The notes under the pieces: model-generated
What the model saw: the letters and a program-made list of their open reading frames with translations, nothing else
What the model was told of the DNA's origin: nothing
The model's database searches: none
Source of the DNA: Dendrophyllia cribrosa
Taxonomy: Eukaryota; Cnidaria; Anthozoa; Scleractinia; Dendrophylliidae
Length of the DNA stretch: 64,000 nucleotides
NCBI GenBank assembly: GCA_024195265.1
Contig: JAJLRJ010000006.1
Coordinates: forward strand, 8,660,139 to 8,724,138
Reading direction: 5' to 3'
Part shown: positions 1 to 64,000 of the stretch, piece by piece
Numbering within the stretch: position 1 is the stretch's first letter
Layout of the letters: every line of letters begins with the position of its first letter
Made by a program: the position numbers and the translations under genes

Positions 1-830
1 ATCACTCAACCTCAGCACTGATTTAGCCCTCAACCTCAGCACTGATTTAGCACTCACCCTTCAGCACTGATTTTGCACTCAACCACAGCACTGATTTAGC
101 ACTCAACCTTCAGCACTGATTTAGCACTCAACCTTCAGCACTGATTTAGCACTCAACCTCAGCACTGATTTAGCACTCAACCTCAGCCCCGATTTAGCAT
201 TCAACCTTCAGCACTGATTCAGCACTCAACCTCAGCACTGATTTAGCACACATCCTCAGCACTGATTTAGCACTCAACCTTCAGTACTGATTTAGCACTC
301 AATCTCAGCACTGATTTAGCACTCAACCTTCAGTACTGATTTAGCACTCAACCTCAGCACTGATTTAGCACTCAACCGCAGCACTCAATTAGCACTCAAC
401 CTCAGCACTGATTTAGCACTCAACCTCAGCACTGATTTATCACTCAACCTCAGCACTGATTTAGCACTCAACCTATAGCTCTGATTTAGCACTCAACCTC
501 AGCACTGATTTAGCACTCAACCTCAGCACTGATTTAGCACTCAACCTCAGCACTGATTTATCACTCAACCTCAGCACTGATTTAGCACTCAACCTTCAGC
601 TCTGATTTAGCACTCAACCTCAGCACTGATTTAGCACTTAATCTCAGCACTGATTTAGCACTCAACCTTCAGCACTGATTTAGCACTGAACCTCAGCACT
701 GATTTAGCACTCAACCTCAGCACTGATTTAGCACTCAACCTTCAGCACTGATTTAGCACTCAACCTCAGCACTGATTTAGCACTCAACCTCAGCACTGAT
801 TTAGCACTCAACCTCATCACTGATCGGTTG
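1..830. repeat. 24/25-bp minisatellite in last intron of SLC16-like gene
   Basis: About 34 tandem copies of a 24-bp unit (CTCAGCACTGATTTAGCACT plus CAAC). Many copies are 25 bp because CCTC becomes CCTTC. The array runs off the left edge of the window and ends cleanly near 830, about 145 bp before the splice acceptor of the exon at 974. Copies differ by single substitutions, and no copy keeps an open frame. There are no unique spacers between units, so this is an ordinary VNTR-type minisatellite. Confidence 0.95.
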
Positions 831-973
831 GCTGATCGAAATGCAATCAGTGGAACTTTACTAAGTCAAATTAAGTTCGATTCATGTAAAGTACGTCGTT
901 TGACTCGGGCCTAAGTCATCAGAAAACCTTTTTAAATGACATTTATTTAACAACTGAACTGTTTTCCTTTCAG

Positions 974-1158
974 GGTTTTTGGCTGATGAATTAGATTCTT
1001 ATACGCCAGCGTTTTATTTTGCTGGTGTTGGACTGCTGGTATCTTTGCTTCTTCCATTTATCCTTCTCTGCACAAAAGCAAACATAAAGAATGAAATTGA
1101 CCAGGAGATGATATCCATGGACAGTGAAGAAGAAACTCAGTATCTGACTGTTTTGTAG
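974..1158 (+). CDS. Last exon of an SLC16/monocarboxylate-transporter-like gene (partial)
   Basis: An exon opens after a pyrimidine-rich CTTTCAG acceptor and reads to a TAG stop, 185 nt, with two bases completing a split codon. It encodes about 61 residues beginning FLADELDSYTPAFYFAGVG. The aromatic/acidic loop is followed by one strongly hydrophobic helix (LLVSLLLPFILL), then a charged tail ending QYLTVL. That is the layout of the last membrane segment and cytosolic tail of MFS carriers, and the loop-helix wording is closest to SLC16 monocarboxylate transporters. Upstream exons lie outside the window. The family call rests on this one exon; another MFS carrier is possible. Confidence 0.6.
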
Positions 1159-1720
1159 TGACTCGGTATTTGGCCCGGGGAAAGCGAGCAGACTAGATTA
1201 AAATATATGTCCGTGCATTTTGACAGCTTTCGCCATTTTCTTTGTTCTACTCCTATTGCAAGTCAGACAAACCCAACGTTTTTGGTCCGTCACGATTCTA
1301 TGAATATGTTTAATACGTGTCTATTCCATACTAAATGCCCTTTATGCCCTTTCGATGCATGTCTGACCGCGTGCGTATGTTTTTGCTATCGAACTCTGAC
1401 CATTGCGAATCTAACGAGTCAAAATGAAAATCTTGCCGCACACGAATTTGATGATAAAATTCTTTGAAAAGAGCGCGGTCCGCCTTTAATAACAGCACGA
1501 TTGTTAACTTTATATTATCACACCTTGGGATTTACATCACGCATCAAACCGTGTAATTGACAGCAGTTGAATCTGCCAAGAGACTAGAGTATTCCCAAAG
1601 CTTATTCTGTTGAGCAAATACAACCGACTGGTTCTGTATATGCAAATAATTATGCTGCGCATCAAGAAACTGGGTACTGTAAGTACATGTCGCGAAAGAC
1701 AATGGCATTCCGGGCGATGC
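1159..1720. other. 3' flank of SLC16-like gene
   Basis: Presumably 3' UTR and intergenic DNA. I found no canonical AATAAA in this stretch and no coding signal. The short open frames lack family features. Confidence 0.5.
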
Positions 1721-2190
1721 CCCGCTACTGCATGACTGGCATCACAAAGTGTCCTGGGGGTGGCACGCTACTCCATGACTGGCATCACAAAGTGTCCTGG
1801 GGAGGGTGGCACGCTACTCCATGACTGGCATCACAAAGTGTCCTGGGGTGTGGTACGCTACTCCATGACTGGCATCACAAAGTGTCCTGGGGGGGGGTGC
1901 CAATACTCCATGACTGTCATCACAAAGTGTCCTGTGGGGGGGGGGGGGGGGGGGGGTGCACGCTACTCCATGACTGGGATCACAAAGTGTCCTGGAGGGG
2001 TGCACGTTACTACATGAGTGGCATCAAAAAGTGTCCTGGGGGGTGCACGCTACTCCATGACTGGCATCACAAAGTGTCCTGGGAGGTGGCACGCTACTCC
2101 ATGACTGGCATTGAAAGTGTTCTGGGTGGGGGGGGGGGGGGGGGGGGGGGGGGGTGCACGCTACTCCATGACTGGTATCACAAAGTGTCA
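1721..2190. repeat. Minisatellite with long G tracts
   Basis: About ten imperfect tandem copies of a unit of roughly 45-60 bp. The core reads CTACTCCATGACTGGCATCA then CAAAGTGTCCTGG. Length variation comes mainly from the G run that closes each unit. Two runs exceed 20 consecutive G (near 1935-1957 and 2125-2154). The apparent open frames on both strands are translations of the repeat. Confidence 0.93.
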
Positions 2191-2734
2191 TCGCCGAGAA
2201 TACAGCGACATATCCGGGACCCTCTTACGGTCCAGAGGGCTAAATTTGAAAAGCTTCCATCTGACATAAGAGCCAAATTACAAAGAAAATGGGGGAAAAT
2301 GGCGAAACAAGGTGTATGTTTTACCCCATAAAAAAACTAAGTACAGTACTTTGGCGGTTAGGTTCACCCTAGCCTTTTCAGAAGAGGTGTTAAAGAATCA
2401 TTTATAACATCCTTTTTATTTGCCTGAGATTTGGACTACTGTCGAATCGCGTTCTAAAATTCGGTTTCTTTCGCTGATTTCAGTATGGAAAAAGACCGCA
2501 TTGATATTCAGGATGGTCTTTCTCTTCAAGAAAGGACTTGCTAACTAAGGTTCATCCTGGAAATGTTAGCCTCGTGTCTAAACAAAAGATTGGCGAAGTT
2601 TGGATTTAATACGATGCGAGAAAATAGTATCAAAGCGCTATTTTCTAGAAGGTGTTCCGAAAACTGAAAATGGCGCTCCAAAATGTCTTCCTACGAACTC
2701 CCAAGAGACAGGCAAACGGATTCAAATTTGAATG
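2191..2734. other. Intergenic stretch, nothing recognised
   Basis: No gene, RNA or clear repeat ends were seen between the minisatellite and the MITE at 2735. Confidence 0.4.
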
Positions 2735-2924
2735 ATGGCCGTATTTATACTAGAAGACGGCTAAGTCGTCCAGACGACCTTACGACGTCCTTACGCGTTA
2801 AGGTCATCGATCAGACGCCCTTAATGTCAGATGGCTAAGCCGTCTTCCCTTTTTCTCGAATTTATACCAGACGACCTTAGCCGCTTTGGTGCGCTAAGGT
2901 CGTCTCTAGTATAAATACGGCCAT
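2735..2924. mobile_element. 190-bp MITE
   Basis: Both ends carry the inverted sequence ATGGCCGTATTTATACTAGA. Inside, further inverted blocks around GACGACCTTA and CTAAGGTCGTC make the whole element foldable into a hairpin. It has no coding capacity. Confidence 0.8.
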
Positions 2925-2977
2925 TGTTAATAGTGATCGTGCATCCTATGTTTTTTTCTTATACCACCTTGATTTGT

Positions 2978-3154
2978 CAGGGCTCGACAATAACTTTTTG
3001 GTGTACTGACATAATTCTCAATTAATCTGAAATGTGAAGTCAGATTTTGAAGAGTTTCTCAGGCCAAAATGGCCTGTTTTCCCAAACTTTTACAGGCCAA
3101 AGTGTGATTTTCACTGGCCAATGTCCAGTTGACCACTGTTAGTGTCGAGCCCTG
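2978..3154. mobile_element. 177-bp MITE
   Basis: The ends are inverted copies of CAGGGCTCGACA. A smaller inverted pair (AGGCCAAA/TGGCCTGT) sits in the middle. It is non-coding. Confidence 0.7.
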
Positions 3155-3371
3155 TTTGTTTATTCTACTAAACATATTCTTTACTGAAAAACAACTCCAA
3201 TGTTCCAGATTTTTTTTTATGCAAAGATAAAAACATGGTTGCTAGACATTCATTCTAATTGGTTAGTTGTTTATTATTAGCTGGTGGGGAACTCGGCACG
3301 AGGACAGAATTGTCCCCCAGAGTCTCTCTCGGTAAAGTTGGATATAAAGTGAGACTGGGGACGAGAATAAC

Positions 3372-3896
3372 TTAGGTTGCGTTCGATTGACCCTATTCTG
3401 GAAGAAGAATATATTCCGGATTATTCCAGAATAGCCATTCCTTTCGTAGGTCAATAAAACGATTATTCTGTTTCTGGAATAATGCCCGCGATCGATTCCC
3501 AGACTTGTTTCTTTTTGTAATTGACGTTTTAAAACATCTCTTTCATTTCTTCGTACAAGGAAATGAGAAGCGTCTCTTCTCGACTCCAGAAGTATCCTTT
3601 TTTGAGTAACAACTCATTTTCTTCCCACATGGTCGCTGGCGGTAGCCATTTTGTTTGTTGTTTTAGAAAGGCCGCGAGGCGAGGACGACGGTGACGTCAT
3701 TTTTCTGGATTATTCCGCTCCCAAGTGCAGAATGCTTGGAATACATTCCATGTATTCTGGAATCTGCACTTGGGAGCAGAATGCTTGGAATACATTCCAT
3801 GTATTCTGGAATCGGAATAGCGACTTAATCGAACGGGCATTCGGGGTCATTCCGTTTATTCTTATTCCGGAATAAGGTCAATCGAACGCACCCTTA
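3372..3896. mobile_element. Non-autonomous TIR element, 525 bp, with internal duplication
   Basis: The left end GTTGCGTTCGATTGACC matches the reverse complement of the right end (GGTCAATCGAACGCACCC). TTAG flanks both ends. Inside, a block of about 56 bp containing GGAATACATTCCATGTATTC is directly repeated (about 3720-3820). It is rich in GGAAT/ATTCC palindromes and has no transposase frame. Confidence 0.8.
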
Positions 3897-4487
3897 GAGA
3901 GCCTGATACGGTTAACACTCGTTTCCATCTCTGAAACTGACTTTGGACACCTTATGAGGATTAAACATCGTAGTATTCTTTATCGTTATAGTACTGACGT
4001 ACACGAGAACATAACCCCACTTTTTTTGGCAGAGAATTGAGAAATAAAGCTTCGGTTTTGAAAACGGTTACCTTTCATTTATTGTTAAGGGTAACTCTCT
4101 AAATATGTTTAAAATTACAGCTTCTGGCAGCTAACCCTCGTTGGTGAAGTGAATAAGGTTTTTGGTTATGAATAAATTTATTTATTCATAAATAAATTTA
4201 TGAAATTTATAAAAATATAAATTTACTCGAAAGTGTGAAATACGTTTTACTTCATGTAACTTTAACGAGTGATGACCGCCTGATACAAATTTCTTTCTCA
4301 CACACCACTGGTAGCTATGCCAAGCCCAAAGCCCACAAAATCAAATGCCCGCCTTTCAGGTCACAGGACCTATACCCAGGCACTTACATTTTCGTTGAGG
4401 GGTATGCCATCCTAACTCAATTTTACACCCAAATAAACGATTTTTCCCATCCTGTTTCAAAACCAATCCTTTAGATCTGTTCCCTTT
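3897..4487. other. AT-rich intergenic spacer
   Basis: Contains a low-complexity AT stretch with overlapping TTTATTTATTCATAAATAAA palindromes (about 4165-4225). No coding signal was recognised. Confidence 0.5.
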
Positions 4488-5683
4488 TTCCCCGGGGGGG
4501 GTACTTGGGTCAACTTTTGCTGGGTATGTGCCGCTGGCCTCTCAGAGCCCCTACCCCATTATAGTCTATTCTGTGGCCAATTATAGACCCCATCTTAGTC
4601 ACTTTTGAGTAAATGTAAATTTCGCAATCCCAACTTAGTCACTTTCTGTTTAGCAATCAACCTTGAGTTTGGAACCCTTTCAGTCTACAGTAGGTCATCC
4701 TCAAATGAATTGACACATTTATTAAATGTAGAAGACTTTACTCTTCACCTACAAACCTTCTGGTACATTTGTTTACCGAAATTATTTACAAGCGTTCCGT
4801 CATAAATAGGTGAAGTGCTAGATTCTTCTGTAACTGGAACATTGTAATTCATGCTCCCAATTGGTAATACTGATTTATCTCAGTACTTATCAACAGTATT
4901 TTCAAAACAGCAAGACTCGAGGAACATGTTTTAAAGACGTAATCAAATTGTACGCGAAAATTCTACTGTTTCATCATTTTAAAAAGCACGAAATCTGGTA
5001 CGAAGAAAGCTAAACAACTCCTTAGTTGTGTTTTAAAAAACCTCCAACTAAACCTAAGTGAGCTGTATCCACCTACGGAGGTCTCAATGGAGAGTTTCAA
5101 TGGCGTTAACCGTAAAACGTTAGCTAGCCAAATTTTAGTCGTTAGGCGTAGCAACTGAAATATTTAAAGCCTTAGAAGTTGGTCGCTGGCGTATTGGGGG
5201 CAGAATAAATGTTCCTGTAAATCTCACATTAAAAGCAAGCAAGTCCCAAGCGAAAGGGATCAAGCGGTCACTACAGCAAAAAGATATTCAAGTTGTACTA
5301 ACTTCGATGGACGACAACGCAGAGGAATAGAAAACGTGTTGGACTTTGTCCTGGATTATTGTGCAACTCAGTTAATGTTTAGTTGTGATTGAATTGTAAT
5401 GCGAGCCGATTGTTAAATATTAAAACAACAATTATTAAGTACGGTAACAATGTTTTTACCGCGAATCTTCCCATTTTTTGTAATCCCTGCTAAACTAAAA
5501 CTACCCAAAAAAATACTTGCCAGAATTTTCGTACCCCAAAAATTCCGGACAATTATGCGACCCCATTCTAGTAACTCTACTGAAAATGCAATCCCATTAT
5601 AGTCAATCCAGTCGTGAAAATGCGACCCCATCCAGCGGCACATCCCCATTGGCCCATTACTAGGAAGTACCCCCCCCGGGCCT
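4488..5683. mobile_element. Non-autonomous TIR DNA element, about 1.2 kb
   Basis: The termini are imperfect inverted repeats. The left reads CCCCGGGGGGGTACTT and then GTGCCGCTGG. The right, reverse complemented, reads CCCGGGGGGGGTACTT and then GTGCCGCTGG. Both continue into CCATTATAGT-type motifs. The interior has no recognisable transposase. It lies about 130 bp beyond the ABCC10 stop codon, so it may contribute to or terminate that gene's 3' UTR. Confidence 0.7.
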
Positions 5684-5813
5684 TTTTCAGTGAAACCTGC
5701 ATTCTTCCCAAAAATCCTCTGATTGTCTTTGTTGCTAGCCCTCATAAGAATAAATTATTGTATAGCTCCATCTCATACTGTAAAACGTATTGTGTGCAAT
5801 TTTCCATCAGTGA

Positions 5814-45879
<40,066 letters not shown>

Positions 45880-46329
45880 TCTTTACTGGCGATTAAAAGA
45901 TCTCTTCACGATCAAGCTAAATAATGAAAAAATTGTCCTTTTGCCAGCTTTTAATTTTGCTGGCCGCCCGGTATTTATTGAAATTGTAAATTGACTAAAA
46001 TAAGATGTACATAAAGTACCTACAATTTTGCATTAATCCGCTGCCATGCTTTTCATGTAACGACAGGCTCAATTTTCTTGCGTTAGTCCGCAGAAAAATA
46101 ACTATTTCGATCGCGGTCGCACTTACCTCAACGAACTTTGTATTTTTGTCGTGGCTGAACTCGCATATTGATATTCAGCGACTTTTACATACAAAAAGAA
46201 GCGACATGACTTCCCTATAGTGATTTAGAGTTTTTAAGTAGTTTGAGAGCGAGTAGAAGGTGGGAGAATTTCTCTCCTCGACACTGATGTTTTTGCTCGG
46301 TTTTAGCGTTATCAAGGGCAGGTAGCTCT
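45880..46329. promoter_or_regulatory. Divergent promoter region shared by ABCC10 and TTBK
   Basis: 450 bp separate the two start codons, which point away from each other. It must hold both 5' UTRs and the core promoters. It has no repeat insertions, unlike almost every intron nearby. It includes GATCGCGGTCGC near 46110 and no clear TATA box at a fitting distance from either ATG. Promoter function is inferred from layout. Confidence 0.65.
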
Positions 46330-62092
<15,763 letters not shown>

Positions 62093-62111
62093 GCGTCGGT
62101 AAATGAATTGC

Positions 62112-62117
62112 AATAAA
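62112..62117 (+). terminator. Poly(A) signal of TTBK
   Basis: AATAAA 20 bp after the TGA stop. It implies a very short 3' UTR, with a MITE beginning at 62155. Confidence 0.6.
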
Positions 62118-62154
62118 GTATATAGCGAAAAAGATAGACAGTTTTGTTTGACGT

Positions 62155-62544
62155 ACCTTATTCTTACTAATTTTCGCGCGTACTTAATTTCGCGAAAATT
62201 CGGGAGCTGTATTTCGCGAGTATAAATTTTAGCGATTCCAGGAACTGAAAAAGTAAACAAAAGTGTCCTTAATTTCGCGATTTTTCCATTTCTTTAATCT
62301 TCCAAGCCCTAAAAGAATGTTCACAAAATATGAAGAGAAAAAGACTTTACGCGCTTTCTACTTTTACGAGGTGGCGTCGTCAACCTTGAGGTTCCTGAGT
62401 CAAAGCGCCGAGATCTCCTCAACCTTAATAATTTATGCTTTTTCTTTTTCACGATTTTAATTTTTGCGCTCTTTTTTTCGCGAGCATTAATTGTCGCGAT
62501 TTTTTCCAAAACGCGAAAATCGCGAAATTTAGTGAGAATAAGGT
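62155..62544. mobile_element. 390-bp MITE with TTTCGCG motifs
   Basis: ACCTTATTCTTACTAATTTT and inverted AAATTTAGTGAGAATAAGGT form the ends. Many TTTCGCGA/TCGCGAAA motifs lie inside. It sits directly after TTBK. Confidence 0.85.
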
Positions 62545-63019
62545 AACTAGCGAAATTAACTTAGTTTTTAAACGAAAATAGGCCATGAACGGTAACACAG
62601 TTGCCCTTTTTGTAGAGATTCTTAGAAATTGTGCAGAACATACGGAAAAACGCGCGTCACAAATGTGTCGGACTTCACACGTTGATTTGCAGTTTGCTTT
62701 ATCAGGGCCGATAACTTTCCCTTCCACATCATTTTAAAATTGCAGTACGACTGAATCACGGCAATTTCTTTGGGTTGAAAGCATAATTATTAGATCCATG
62801 GTTAATGTAGTTTACGGTTCGGCTAATTTCCAACAATTTAGGTAAATTATTTAGAAAGACGATCTTATGGTAAAATATTTGAATTTTAAATTAATTCTTA
62901 CTTCTTTCGGCCCAAATTTATCATTCTTGTTAAAATTTGGAAAAAGATTTTTCAATGTAGAGGTTTTCAAAATCTGAATCCTCATAACATGCTTATCTGA
63001 ATTCATATTGATATGTTGA

Positions 63020-63296
63020 CCCTTTCACTCCCAAGAGTTCGAAAAATCTCAAATTTCATTTTGTAAAATATTGAAAAACAAATGGTACCATGCAAAAGTA
63101 CTTCCAAAGAGGTTTCATTTGAATGGTCACACCATAGGATTTCATCCATAGACTCAAAAGTTAGAACAAATGGCACCATGCAAAACTACTGCCAAAGAGG
63201 TTTCATTTGAATGGTCACACCATAGGATTTCGTCCACAGACTCAAAAGTTAGAACTACACCACATGTCTCCATAATTGACTCTGGAATTGAAAGGG
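63020..63296. mobile_element. TTAA/CCC-type MITE with two internal units
   Basis: CCCTTTCACTCCCAAGAG and inverted TCTGGAATTGAAAGGG, flanked by TTGA (left) and TTAA (right). It holds two tandem copies of the TTTCATTTGAATGGTCACAC unit, intermediate between the single-copy element at 43769 and the arrays at 9405 and 17020. Confidence 0.82.
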
Positions 63297-63300
63297 TTAA

Positions 63301-64000
63301 GGCGAGGATTGACTTTAAGCTGGAAGCTTAAAGCTAATTTTGCAGTATCATGCAGCTTTCTTTTTTTATTAAATTCTTAATACATGTGTATATGTCAGTA
63401 TTTATTACTCGGCTATTTAAAATTTGGCCTGAGAAACACCCTCTTTTTTGGCATCATGCTGTTTCAGGCCCGAGGGAACGTCTGAACGAGCCAGAAGTTC
63501 CATGTTTCTTAAGGCTATTTAAAAATCTATGAATGCGTTATTTTTTTTTGTTCTAATTTGCCACAAGTCGAGAAATAAGACCATTTTATAAAATCCCAAA
63601 CTTCTTTGGTGATCTCATGTTATGGCTGACACAATTTGAATTGAATGAAGCAAAATGTTTATTTCTTTATTCTTTGAATGTTGTGCTCTGAAGTTGCAGT
63701 CATAAAAGCCCAGACATAGTTGCAGCATCGCGCGGAACACCAAATGCAACTGTTGGTAAATTGCGCCGTGGGCCCGCAGCTGAAATTGTTGCTGCATTAT
63801 TAATTGCGCGCAATAGTTCAATGCATTAAGCATTGTGTTGAATAACTATGGTACCTTTACAAGGCAGCTCTACCCACATATAACACAAGCTTAGTGTAAT
63901 GGAAGCGGGTAAAGCTATAAAGATTTAAAATTGAAAGTCAAGAAAGAAAACCAAAATGAATAATAAACAATAAAATTCTCAGAAAAATGAAAATAACCAA
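63301..64000. other. Intergenic end of window, nothing recognised
   Basis: AT-rich. The longest frames (60-72 codons) have no family features. A GTTGCAG/CTGCAAC-type dyad near 63690-63800 is not strong enough to call. Confidence 0.35.

Noticed and set aside
1..830. CRISPR-like regular repeat
   Set aside because: Units are directly adjacent with no unique spacers, and the host is an animal genome.

Overview
The window is animal nuclear DNA. Its genes are split into many short exons with canonical GT/AG borders, and the introns are packed with short inverted-repeat transposons. I read it as a cnidarian, probably an anthozoan such as a coral or sea anemone. That is an inference from gene content, transposon types (Ngaro-like YR retroelement, integrase-only DNA transposon, piggyBac-like TTAA elements, tRNA-derived SINEs) and A+T-rich introns. 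No marker fixes the species.

Three host genes are present. (1) Positions 1-1158 (+) hold the end of a gene whose last exon resembles an SLC16/monocarboxylate transporter; its last intron is a large 24-bp minisatellite. (2) Positions 5814-45879 (-) hold a complete ABCC10 (MRP7)-type ABC transporter. I assembled it exon by exon: 29 coding exons, 4782 nt including the stop, 1593 residues, every junction phase-consistent, no disabling change. (3) Positions 46330-62092 (+) hold a complete tau-tubulin kinase (TTBK): 11 coding exons, 1097 residues. ABCC10 and TTBK are head to head with 450 bp between start codons, so they probably share a bidirectional promoter. The SLC16-like gene and ABCC10 are tail to tail.

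The 9.9-kb intron 5 of ABCC10 holds the most notable mobile DNA. A 5.3-kb tyrosine-recombinase retrotransposon (30131-35396) has diagnostic A1-B1/A2-B2 split direct repeats and a shared AAGT core. Its recombinase reading frame is intact, and the RT/RNase H frame carries one visible in-frame stop. Next to it (35627-38705) is a Ginger/KRBA2-like DNA transposon with a lone retroviral-type integrase (frameshifted), inverted termini, a TTAA target duplication and a degenerate telomere-like array. Its left terminus is interrupted by another hairpin element.

The other introns carry repeated element-in-element insertions, at 13181-13757, 25190-25890, 41750-42560 and 47774-49622. A TTAA-flanked MITE family has expanded an internal unit of about 105 bp into tandem arrays in opposite orientations. 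A CCAAT-rich palindromic family is present in four copies. No CRISPR, operon or prokaryotic feature is present.
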